Position numbers and translations under genes: made by a program | DNA from: an uncultured Lachnospiraceae bacterium | Lineage (GTDB): Bacteria; Bacillota; Clostridia; Lachnospirales; Lachnospiraceae | Direction: 5' to 3' | Assembly (NCBI GenBank): GCA_947174615.1 | Contig: CAMWJQ010000183.1 | Span: 1 to 7,873 of the forward strand | Length of the DNA: 7,873 nt | Notes under the pieces: model-generated | The model's database searches: none | Seen by the model: the letters and a program-made list of their open reading frames with translations, nothing else | Told to the model about the DNA's origin: nothing | In this document: positions 1-5,950 of the stretch, one piece after another | Layout of the letters: every line of letters starts with the position of its first letter | Position numbering within the stretch: the stretch's first letter is position 1

Positions 1-1228
1 TATCACGTATGTCGTGGTGACGCCGACTGTATCAAATGACAGGACAAAATGGCCGTTTGACATCAACCAGGCGTATGATGCACAGACGATTCAGATCATA
101 CAGGCGTCGGATGATACTGTAGACGCATTCAATAAACGAATGGATATCGGATGGTATTTCAACGTCAGGCAGGATGTGCTCACAGGCTGCTATCCATTGA
201 CGTTCCATGCGACTTACTACCAGAGCGGTGCGCTGGTGGAGACGGATATCACAACATATATCAATATAAAGGGTGCCAATCCCAACAAGACATTGATAGA
301 AGACCCGGATAAGAAATCTTCTAATCCGCGCATTATTGTAACAGGATACCGAACGGAGCCAGAGGTTGTCTATGCAGGCTCTACCTTTAAACTATCGGTG
401 AGTGTGAAGAATACATCGAGAGTGACCGCAGTTGAGAACGTCCTGTTTAACCTGGAGGCAACAGTGGAAGGAAAAGATGCGGATGCGACCTATTCCGCGT
501 TTCTGCCCACGTCAGGATCCAGCTCAGTCTACACAGAGCGCATTTCGCCGGGTGAAACGTATGATATGAGCATTGAGATGGAAGCAAAATCAGACCTTTC
601 CCAGAAACCGTATGTGCTGACAGTCAATATGAAGTATGACACGGAGGATCAGATCAATATGTCGGATGTCGCACATGTGTCCGTGCCAATCAAGCAGGAG
701 GCAAAGATTGACACCGGCGCTGCGGAAATCATGCCGGAGTCGATTGCAGTGGGCGATCAGTCCAATGTGATGTTTAGTGTATTTAATACAGGTAAGACAA
801 CATTATACAATGTAAAGGTTACTTATGAGAGTGAAACGGTGGAGAGCGGCATCACATATCTTGGCAATATTGCGCCGGGTGCGACGCAGAATGTAGATTC
901 CATGCTGACAGGTATTGCGCCAGATACAGGAGAAGGAATTGTTAAGGCAGTGATCACCTATGAGGACGAGGCAGGAAATGAGACACGCTTTGAAAAAGAT
1001 CTGAATCTGCTGGTCTATGAGATGATGATGGATGATGGTATGATGGAGGATATGCCGATGGAGCCGATGGAGGAAGAGACGAAAAAGAAGGGAGTTCCGC
1101 TGATTGGAATTATTGGCGGCGCTGCGGCAGTGGCAGTGATTGTGGCAGTAATCGTGATTGTCTCTAAAAAGAGAAAGGCGAAAAAGCATCAGGAGGATAT
1201 GGATTTACTGGATGGGGATGATAAATAA
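1..1228 (+). CDS. Membrane-anchored extracellular CARDB/COG1361-like protein, 5'-truncated
   Basis: The reading frame is open to the left edge, so the N-terminus and any signal peptide are missing; the GTG at 14 is not a convincing start. The visible 408 residues are mostly beta-rich. Counting from the GTG at 14, two immunoglobulin-like segments are seen at about 104-228 and 229-334, each with the CARDB/COG1361 pattern (VxAGSTFxLSVSVKNTS; VAVGDQSNVMFSVFNTGKTTLYNV; GNIAPGAT). A methionine- and acid-rich linker follows (about 335-356), then one hydrophobic helix (360-383) and a basic stop-transfer run (SKKRKAKK). This places the body outside the cell and a short acidic tail inside. The stop overlaps the start of the permease gene by one base (TAATG), so the two are probably translationally coupled. 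Such proteins can accompany MacB-type exporters in Clostridia, and an adaptor or substrate-binding role is an inference. The domain class is fairly secure, the function is not. Confidence 0.8.
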   Translation, partial: ITYVVVTPTVSNDRTKWPFDINQAYDAQTIQIIQASDDTVDAFNKRMDIGWYFNVRQDVLTGCYPLTFHATYYQSGALVETDITTYINIKGANPNKTLIEDPDKKSSNPRIIVTGYRTEPEVVYAGSTFKLSVSVKNTSRVTAVENVLFNLEATVEGKDADATYSAFLPTSGSSSVYTERISPGETYDMSIEMEAKSDLSQKPYVLTVNMKYDTEDQINMSDVAHVSVPIKQEAKIDTGAAEIMPESIAVGDQSNVMFSVFNTGKTTLYNVKVTYESETVESGITYLGNIAPGATQNVDSMLTGIAPDTGEGIVKAVITYEDEAGNETRFEKDLNLLVYEMMMDDGMMEDMPMEPMEEETKKKGVPLIGIIGGAAAVAVIVAVIVIVSKKRKAKKHQEDMDLLDGDDK

Positions 1229-2613
1229 TGAAATTCTTTGATTTATTGCGCATGAGCATCTCTAATCTGTGGAAACGAAAGCTTCGTACCGTGCTGACCG
1301 TGCTGGGCGTGGTGATTGGTATTACCTCCATTGTTGTGATGGTTGCGCTCGGAAATGGTCTCAAAGAGTCTATGCTGGATAATTATGCCAATTACAGCTC
1401 TATGACACAGATACAGATTTCCGGCGGCGGATATTATTTTTCCACCAGCAGCAGCGGCAGCGGTCAGGATGAAGAGAAACGGCTTGATGATGCGTTTGTT
1501 CAGCAGCTTCGGGGGATGGAGCATGTCAAAGATGTCTATCCCCGGCTGAATATCTCGGCTCTGGCAAAAGTCGGAAAATATGCAGGGCATCTTGATATCT
1601 ACGGTGTTACGAAAGAAGAGTTCGAGACGATGGATGTACCGATTGGAAAGGGAAAACTGCCGGATTCGGACACGGAGCTGCAATTTTTCTATGGAAATAA
1701 CGTGCTCACAAATTTTTATGTAGAAAAAACATACACGTATTCTTTCTGGGAGACAGGGGAGGCGCCGGATATTGATCTGATGGAAGATCCTATATTTGTT
1801 ATTTTTGATATGGATGCATACTGGCAGTCTCAAGGAGGCAGCAGCGGTCCGGACAGCACGCCGGTCAAGCAGCCCAAGAAGTATCTGATCGAGGCGTGCG
1901 GTATCATGGAGGGTGAGCTTGGAGAGTGGAATAACAATAACAGTCAGAGCATACTCTGCAATATGGAGGCGCTGAAGGCAGAGCTGAAACGCGTTTTCAA
2001 GAAAAATCCGATACCGGGACAGCCAACCAGAAAGAATGGAAAACCATACAATGAACTATTCTATTCAGAAATCATTGTTCAGGTCGATGACATGGCAAAT
2101 GTGACGGAGCTGACGACCTGGCTGAAAGACAGCGGTTATAATGCATACAGCTCCGCAGAGTGGATACAGCAGGAGCTTGACACAATGAATATGATACAGG
2201 CAGTACTTGGTGCGATCGGTGCAGTTGCCATGCTGGTAGCGGCGATCAGTATCACCAATACCATGATGATGTCCATCTATGAGCGTACAAAGGAGATTGG
2301 CGTCATGAAGGTGCTGGGCTGCGATATCCGCAATATACAGGGACTATTTTTGATGGAGGCTGGATTTATTGGCTTTATCGGCGGTGTGGTCGGCGTCGGG
2401 TTCAGCTATGGGCTGAGTCTGGCAATCAACGGACTGGTAGCCGGAAGCGAGGCAACTGCCAATATGGGCATCTCGGGCGCGATCTGTCGGATTCCGCTGT
2501 GGCTGAGTCCGCTCGCGATCGTGTTTGCCATCGTGATCGGTATGATTGCAGGATTCATCCCGTCTCTGCGGGCGATGCGGCTGAGTCCGCTTGCGGCGAT
2601 CCGCAATGAATAG
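1228..2613 (+). CDS. MacB/FtsX-type ABC transporter permease
   Basis: A complete 461-residue protein with MacB-type architecture. A cytoplasmic N-terminus (SISNLWKRKLRTVLTVLG) leads into a first membrane helix at about 21-43. A long extracellular domain (about 48-318, the MacB_PCD region) follows, then three C-terminal helices at about 324-350, 375-400 and 428-452. The segment after the second helix carries the FtsX-family motif ERTKEIGVMKVLG (352-364), which contacts the ATPase in this family, and the protein ends with the typical SLRAMRLSPLAAIRNE. The extracellular domain has a Ser/Gly-rich loop near residue 70. The start ATG overlaps the stop of the preceding gene. No ATP-binding subunit is present in the window, so it should be upstream or elsewhere. 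MacB-like permeases drive mechanotransmission-type export of peptides, drugs or lipoproteins across or out of the membrane. The substrate here cannot be predicted. The family call is secure. Confidence 0.93.
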   Translation: MKFFDLLRMSISNLWKRKLRTVLTVLGVVIGITSIVVMVALGNGLKESMLDNYANYSSMTQIQISGGGYYFSTSSSGSGQDEEKRLDDAFVQQLRGMEHVKDVYPRLNISALAKVGKYAGHLDIYGVTKEEFETMDVPIGKGKLPDSDTELQFFYGNNVLTNFYVEKTYTYSFWETGEAPDIDLMEDPIFVIFDMDAYWQSQGGSSGPDSTPVKQPKKYLIEACGIMEGELGEWNNNNSQSILCNMEALKAELKRVFKKNPIPGQPTRKNGKPYNELFYSEIIVQVDDMANVTELTTWLKDSGYNAYSSAEWIQQELDTMNMIQAVLGAIGAVAMLVAAISITNTMMMSIYERTKEIGVMKVLGCDIRNIQGLFLMEAGFIGFIGGVVGVGFSYGLSLAINGLVAGSEATANMGISGAICRIPLWLSPLAIVFAIVIGMIAGFIPSLRAMRLSPLAAIRNE

Positions 2614-2631
2614 CGTTTAAGAATAGCAGTT

Positions 2632-2662
2632 AAGAGGGCTTCTCAAAAAGAGAAGTCCTTTT
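2632..2662 (+). terminator. Intrinsic terminator after the permease gene
   Basis: The stem AGGGCTTCTC (2635-2644) pairs with GAGAAGTCCT (2650-2659) through one G-T wobble, with a loop of five A. A and G bases at 2632-2634 can extend the stem into the T tract at 2659-2662. It begins 18 bases after the permease stop. The T run is short (four T), but the shape and location fit a Rho-independent terminator that separates the transporter unit from the protease gene. Confidence 0.85.
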
Positions 2663-2708
2663 GTGTACTTTAAAGCATTCCCAACATATATTAATGTGAA
2701 GATACAAC

Positions 2709-2735
2709 GTAATGATTTGCGTGTCAGATCATTAC
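2709..2735 (+). promoter_or_regulatory. Hairpin abutting the protease ribosome binding site
   Basis: GTAATGAT (2709-2716) and ATCATTAC (2728-2735) form a perfect 8-bp inverted repeat. It continues inward through a T-G wobble, a T-A and a G-C pair to give an 11-bp stem with the five-base loop CGTGT. The very next bases are the ribosome binding site AGAGGG (2736-2741) of the subtilase. It could be an mRNA structure that affects translation or stability, or a protein-binding dyad. There is no T tract, so it is not a terminator. The structure is plain in the sequence; its function is inferred. Confidence 0.55.
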
Positions 2736-2748
2736 AGAGGGAATGAAC

Positions 2749-3684
2749 ATGGATAGAGTACGCAGAATGACTGGCTGTGACCATAGAGATGTAAAGCCTT
2801 ATACGGGAAAAGGCGTGTATGCAGCAGTATTGGATAGTGGTGTGGCAGCACACCCGGATTTGCGGGGAAGGATTGCAGTATTTAAGGATTTTGTGTCGAA
2901 TAAGAGTACAGCTTATGATGACAATGGGCATGGAACGCATGTGACTGGGATTCTGGCTGGAAGCGGAGCAGTGTCCAGAGGGAGATATCGGGGAATTGCG
3001 CCGGAGTGTATGCTGGTATGTGGAAAGGTATTGGACAAAGAGGGCGGCGGCAGCCTCAAAAATCTGACGAAAGGTTTAATCTGGATCTCGGAACTAATAA
3101 AAACGATTCCGATCAGGGTGCTCAATATATCCATCGAGATGGAATCAGAAGATGGCATTGACCCAGAAGATTGGAAACAGTTCCGAAAATATATTCGATA
3201 TTTGTGGGATGAAAATATGATGATTGTTGCAGCGGCAGGAAATAAGGGACCAAATCCTATGACACTCTCACCAATCGGTGAATGTGGGGGATGTGTCTGT
3301 GTGGGATGTCATGACGGTGATTACAAACCAAAGAGCGGGCGGCTCTGCAATGAGTACTCCAGCAGGGGACCCGGAAAAGATACCTCCATTATCAACCTGA
3401 TTAATCCTCTGAAAAAACCAGATATCGTAGCGCCGGGAACGGATATTGTGTCATGCGGCACTCATTTTCGGACGACGCCGTATATTTCTAAGAGCGGCAC
3501 TTCCATGTCGGCACCCATTGTCAGCGGTGCATGTGTGCTGTGTCTCCAAAAATATCCTCAACTTACCAATCGTGAGTTACGGCGCCTGCTGCTGGGGTCA
3601 GCAATGGATATGGGACAGAGCTGGGGTGTGCAGGGAGCTGGAATGCTTCGAATTGACAAACTGCTTGCACAAGGTTATTTTTAA
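2749..3684 (+). CDS. Subtilisin-family serine protease (S8), intracellular type
   Basis: This encodes 311 residues spanning a complete S8 catalytic domain. The triad is Asp29 in AVLDSG, His61 in DNGHGTHVTG and Ser252 in SGTSMSAPIVSG; the oxyanion Asn165 lies in AAAGNKGP. The IVAPG segment before the serine is also present. The ATG at 2749 is preferred over the in-frame ATG at 2743, because AGAGGG (2736-2741) lies 7 bases from the former and only 1 from the latter. There is no signal peptide and no inhibitory propeptide: the catalytic core begins within 20-25 residues of the N-terminus, as in intracellular subtilisins. It therefore probably acts in the cytoplasm on peptides or damaged proteins, unless it is exported by an unseen route. 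It is rich in cysteine (11), with a tight CxxCxCxxC group at 179-187. It appears to be a single gene after a terminator, with no strong promoter seen in 2663-2708 and no terminator found behind it. Family assignment is secure, substrate unknown. Confidence 0.95.
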   Translation: MDRVRRMTGCDHRDVKPYTGKGVYAAVLDSGVAAHPDLRGRIAVFKDFVSNKSTAYDDNGHGTHVTGILAGSGAVSRGRYRGIAPECMLVCGKVLDKEGGGSLKNLTKGLIWISELIKTIPIRVLNISIEMESEDGIDPEDWKQFRKYIRYLWDENMMIVAAAGNKGPNPMTLSPIGECGGCVCVGCHDGDYKPKSGRLCNEYSSRGPGKDTSIINLINPLKKPDIVAPGTDIVSCGTHFRTTPYISKSGTSMSAPIVSGACVLCLQKYPQLTNRELRRLLLGSAMDMGQSWGVQGAGMLRIDKLLAQGYF

Positions 3685-3710
3685 TATCTTTTAAACTTTC
3701 GATTTACATA

Positions 3711-3739
3711 TTGACAATAACTGTATATTTGTATACAAT
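3711..3739 (+). promoter_or_regulatory. Sigma-A promoter of the citrate synthase operon
   Basis: TTGACA (3711-3716, full consensus) is followed by a 17-base spacer and TACAAT (3734-3739, one mismatch to TATAAT). The predicted transcription start is near 3746, giving a leader of about 60 bases before the citrate synthase ATG. This is the strongest promoter-like sequence noticed in the window. Its -10 element lies within the palindrome described separately, so a bound protein would be expected to block RNA polymerase. Confidence 0.85.
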
Positions 3740-3745
3740 AATACA
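3722..3745 (+). promoter_or_regulatory. Two-layer palindrome over the -10 box, candidate GntR operator
   Basis: The core TTGTATACAA (3729-3738) is a perfect 10-bp palindrome. An outer pair, TGTAT (3722-3726) and ATACA (3741-3745), is centred on exactly the same point (3733.5). In total 10 of 12 base pairs are symmetric over 24 bp. The core has the GT...AC arrangement known for operators of the FadR/FCD branch of GntR regulators, and such a regulator is encoded downstream in the same unit. It covers the -10 element, so repression is the simplest reading. That the local GntR protein binds here is an inference. Confidence 0.65.
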
Positions 3746-3750
3746 AAAAT

Positions 3751-3779
3751 GCACTTGCGCGTTATAAAACGCCGGGTGC
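3751..3779 (+). promoter_or_regulatory. 5' leader hairpin of the citrate synthase operon
   Basis: GCACTTG (3751-3757) pairs with CGGGTGC (3773-3779) through two T-G wobbles. C3758 is bulged, and GCGTT (3759-3763) pairs with AACGC (3768-3772) around an ATAA loop. The hairpin starts about five bases after the predicted transcription start and ends 14 bases before the ribosome binding site. No T tract follows, so termination is unlikely. A 5'-end hairpin of this kind could protect the mRNA from decay, but that role is inferred. Confidence 0.4.
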
Positions 3780-3807
3780 TTATATGAAAAACTGAGGAGG
3801 TAAAGTG

Positions 3808-5226
3808 ATGGCAGACAAGAATGAATATTTTGAAAACCGACCCATTACCATGAATGAACACAACAATCTTTTGCAGATAGAGGAGCATATGTATCAATTA
3901 CAGGATGTGGAGAAGCCCAATGCATTCCGCAATATGTTTCCCTATGATGAAATACCAAAGATACCTTTTAATGACAGGGTTGTTCCGCACAATATGCCAA
4001 AGGAGATCTGGATAACGGACACAACGTTTCGCGACGGGCAGCAGTCAAGGGCGCCGTACAGCACAGAGCAGATTGTCACAATCTATGATTATCTGCACAG
4101 GCTGGGCGGTCCGAACGGCATGATACGTCAGAGTGAGTTTTTTCTGTACAGCCAGAAGGACAGGGATGCTGTCTATAAATGTATGGAGCGCGGTTATCAG
4201 TTTCCGGAAGTGACATCATGGATACGTGCAAGCAAAGAGGACTTCAAGCTGGTCAAGGAGATTGGCATGAAACAGACAGGAATCCTTGTGAGCTGTTCGG
4301 ATTATCACATTTTCCTGAAGCTCAGGATGACGAGGCGGCAGGCGATGGAGCATTATCTGTCAGTGGTGCGGGACTGTCTTGAGGAAGGTATCAGCGTGCG
4401 GTGTCATTTGGAAGATATCACAAGAGCAGATATCTATGGATATGTGGTTCCGTTCTGTCAGGAGCTGATGCGGCTGTCGGAGCAGTATCAGCTTCCGATT
4501 GTGGTGCGTGCCTGTGATACAATGGGGTATGGCGTGAATTATCCGGGTGCAGTTATTCCCAGGAGTGTGCAGGGGATTATCTATGCATTGTATACCCATG
4601 CAGGTGTGCCGCACAAATGGATTGAATGGCATGGGCACAATGATTTTTATAAGGCAGTCACAAATTCGACGACTGCATGGCTGTATGGATGTTCAGGGGT
4701 TAATACATCGCTGTTTGGCATCGGGGAACGCACTGGAAATACACCGCTCGAAGCGATGATTTTTGAGTATGCTCAGCTCAAAGGTACGTTAAATGGCATG
4801 GATACCACCGTTATTACAGAGCTTGCGGCGTATTATGAGAAGGAGATTGGATATCATATTCCAGAACGGACACCGTTTGTCGGCAAGAACTTTAATGTCA
4901 CAAGAGCAGGTATTCATGCAGACGGGTTGTTAAAGAACGAGGAGATTTATAATATCTTTGACACGGAGAAGTTTCTCAAACGTCCGGTACTCTGTGCAGT
5001 GTCCAACACATCAGGACTTGCAGGCATCGCGCACTGGATCAATACGTATTACAAGTTAAATGACAATGAGAAGATCAGCAAATCATCAGAGCTTGTCGCG
5101 TATGTAAAAGCTTGGGTGGATACAGAGTACGAGAGCGGCAGGGTAACGGTACTTACAGATGATGAGCTGCTTGCCGTGATCGGTGAGGGCTGTGAGACAC
5201 TCGGTGTCACGCTGGGAAATCAATGA
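3808..5226 (+). CDS. Citrate synthase, Re type (DRE-TIM / homocitrate-isopropylmalate synthase superfamily)
   Basis: This 472-residue protein belongs to the DRE-TIM metallolyases, which condense acetyl-CoA with 2-oxo acids. The signature TDTTFRDGQQSR is at 70-81 with catalytic Arg75 and metal ligand Asp76. The metal-binding pair His275/His277 lies in WHGHND, and the conserved AGIHADG sits around His370. The long N-terminal extension (about 65 residues before the barrel), FNDRVVPHNMP, and the lack of a LeuA-type C-terminal regulatory domain resemble the Re-citrate synthases of Clostridium kluyveri and relatives rather than isopropylmalate synthase. The isocitrate dehydrogenase gene in the same unit supports citrate as the product. 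Re-citrate synthases add acetyl-CoA to the opposite face of oxaloacetate from ordinary GltA enzymes. The ATG at 3808 is preferred to the GTG at 3805, because GAGGAGG (3794-3800) is 7 bases from it. Homocitrate synthase is the main alternative. Superfamily certain, exact reaction likely. Confidence 0.82.
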   Translation: MADKNEYFENRPITMNEHNNLLQIEEHMYQLQDVEKPNAFRNMFPYDEIPKIPFNDRVVPHNMPKEIWITDTTFRDGQQSRAPYSTEQIVTIYDYLHRLGGPNGMIRQSEFFLYSQKDRDAVYKCMERGYQFPEVTSWIRASKEDFKLVKEIGMKQTGILVSCSDYHIFLKLRMTRRQAMEHYLSVVRDCLEEGISVRCHLEDITRADIYGYVVPFCQELMRLSEQYQLPIVVRACDTMGYGVNYPGAVIPRSVQGIIYALYTHAGVPHKWIEWHGHNDFYKAVTNSTTAWLYGCSGVNTSLFGIGERTGNTPLEAMIFEYAQLKGTLNGMDTTVITELAAYYEKEIGYHIPERTPFVGKNFNVTRAGIHADGLLKNEEIYNIFDTEKFLKRPVLCAVSNTSGLAGIAHWINTYYKLNDNEKISKSSELVAYVKAWVDTEYESGRVTVLTDDELLAVIGEGCETLGVTLGNQ

Positions 5227-5239
5227 CGAGGTGGCAAAA

Positions 5240-5923
5240 ATGTGTGAGTATGATGTCAATCATGATGCATCGGACAAGTATTCACTGCGGGGCAGGGTGT
5301 TTCGGAAACTGCGGGAATCTATTCTCAATGGTGCATATCAGGAGAATGATGAGCTGAAAGAGGCGGCGATTGCGGAGGAGCTCGGTGTGAGCAGGACACC
5401 GGTGCGCGAGGCATTCCGACAGCTCGAGCTGGAAGGACTGATTCGGATTGTGCCGAACAAAGGGGCATATGTCACGGGAATTTCTGCGTCAGATGTGGCA
5501 GATATCTATGAGATCCGTTCGCTTTTGGAGGGACTGTGCGCAAGATGGGCTACGGAGAAGATCACAAAGGAAAAAATCGAGGAATTAGAAGAGATTATTC
5601 TGCTGAGTGAATTTCATTTGTCCAAGGAACACTACGAACAGTTGATCGATCTGGACAATCGGTTTCATCTGCATCTGTATGAGGCGTGTGAGAGCAAGAT
5701 GCTGATCCATCTGTTGAAGGATTTTCACCAGTATGTACAGAAGGAACGGCAGCAGACACTCTCCGATAAGGCGAGGAGCGCGGCGGCTGTGCAGGAGCAC
5801 AAGAGCATTATGGAAGCGATGCGCGACGGTGATGCCCAGCTTGCGGAAAAACTTGCGGACGAACATATTTGTAATGCGTATCGAAATATGGTAAAATGTG
5901 GTTTGAGCACAAAACACGAATAA
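5240..5923 (+). CDS. GntR-family transcriptional regulator, FadR/FCD subfamily
   Basis: This encodes 227 residues. A winged helix-turn-helix occupies about 14-78, with the family hallmark SRTPVREAFRQLELEGLI (51-68) and the wing PNKGAYV (72-78). An all-helical FCD ligand domain (about 85-220) follows. The four metal-ligand positions of FCD proteins can be read: Asp139 and His143 (DNRFH), His187 (QEHKS) and His209 (DEHI). Metal-binding FCD domains usually sense small carboxylates. The frame extends upstream into the citrate synthase gene, but the ATG at 5240 is chosen because GAGGTGG (5228-5234) lies 5 bases ahead, directly after the synthase stop at 5226. A GTG at 5231 is possible but lies inside that site. 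With enzymes on both sides, it most likely controls 2-oxoglutarate synthesis and its own expression through the palindrome at 3722-3745. The ligand is not known; citrate, isocitrate or 2-oxoglutarate are reasonable candidates. Confidence 0.93.
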   Translation: MCEYDVNHDASDKYSLRGRVFRKLRESILNGAYQENDELKEAAIAEELGVSRTPVREAFRQLELEGLIRIVPNKGAYVTGISASDVADIYEIRSLLEGLCARWATEKITKEKIEELEEIILLSEFHLSKEHYEQLIDLDNRFHLHLYEACESKMLIHLLKDFHQYVQKERQQTLSDKARSAAAVQEHKSIMEAMRDGDAQLAEKLADEHICNAYRNMVKCGLSTKHE

Positions 5924-5950
5924 ACGGATTCAAAATAGGAGGAGACAAGT

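Noticed and set aside
1243..1833. Open frame of 196 codons on the minus strand
   Set aside because: It lies wholly inside the permease gene on the other strand, has no recognisable domain, is rich in His, Arg and Ile as antisense frames usually are, and has no clear ribosome binding site.
2663..2708. Possible promoter for the protease gene (TATATT at 2687-2692)
   Set aside because: No -35 element with proper spacing was found: TTGTGT at 2661 is 20 bases away and overlaps the terminator tail.
3446..3694. Overlapping plus-strand frame of 82 codons at the end of the protease gene
   Set aside because: It is a shifted reading of the catalytic-serine region; the main frame holds an intact SGTSMSAP motif, so there is no frameshift.
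3685..3710. Terminator after the protease gene
   Set aside because: The stretch is AT-rich with T runs, but no convincing stem was seen, so read-through into the next unit cannot be excluded.
3808..5226. 2-isopropylmalate synthase (leuA) as the identity of the synthase
   Set aside because: No leucine genes are nearby, the LeuA regulatory C-terminal domain is absent, the N-terminal extension is atypical, and icd is in the same unit.
5585..5917. Open frame of 110 codons on the minus strand within the regulator gene
   Set aside because: It is antisense to an intact FCD domain and shows no motif or start signal of its own.
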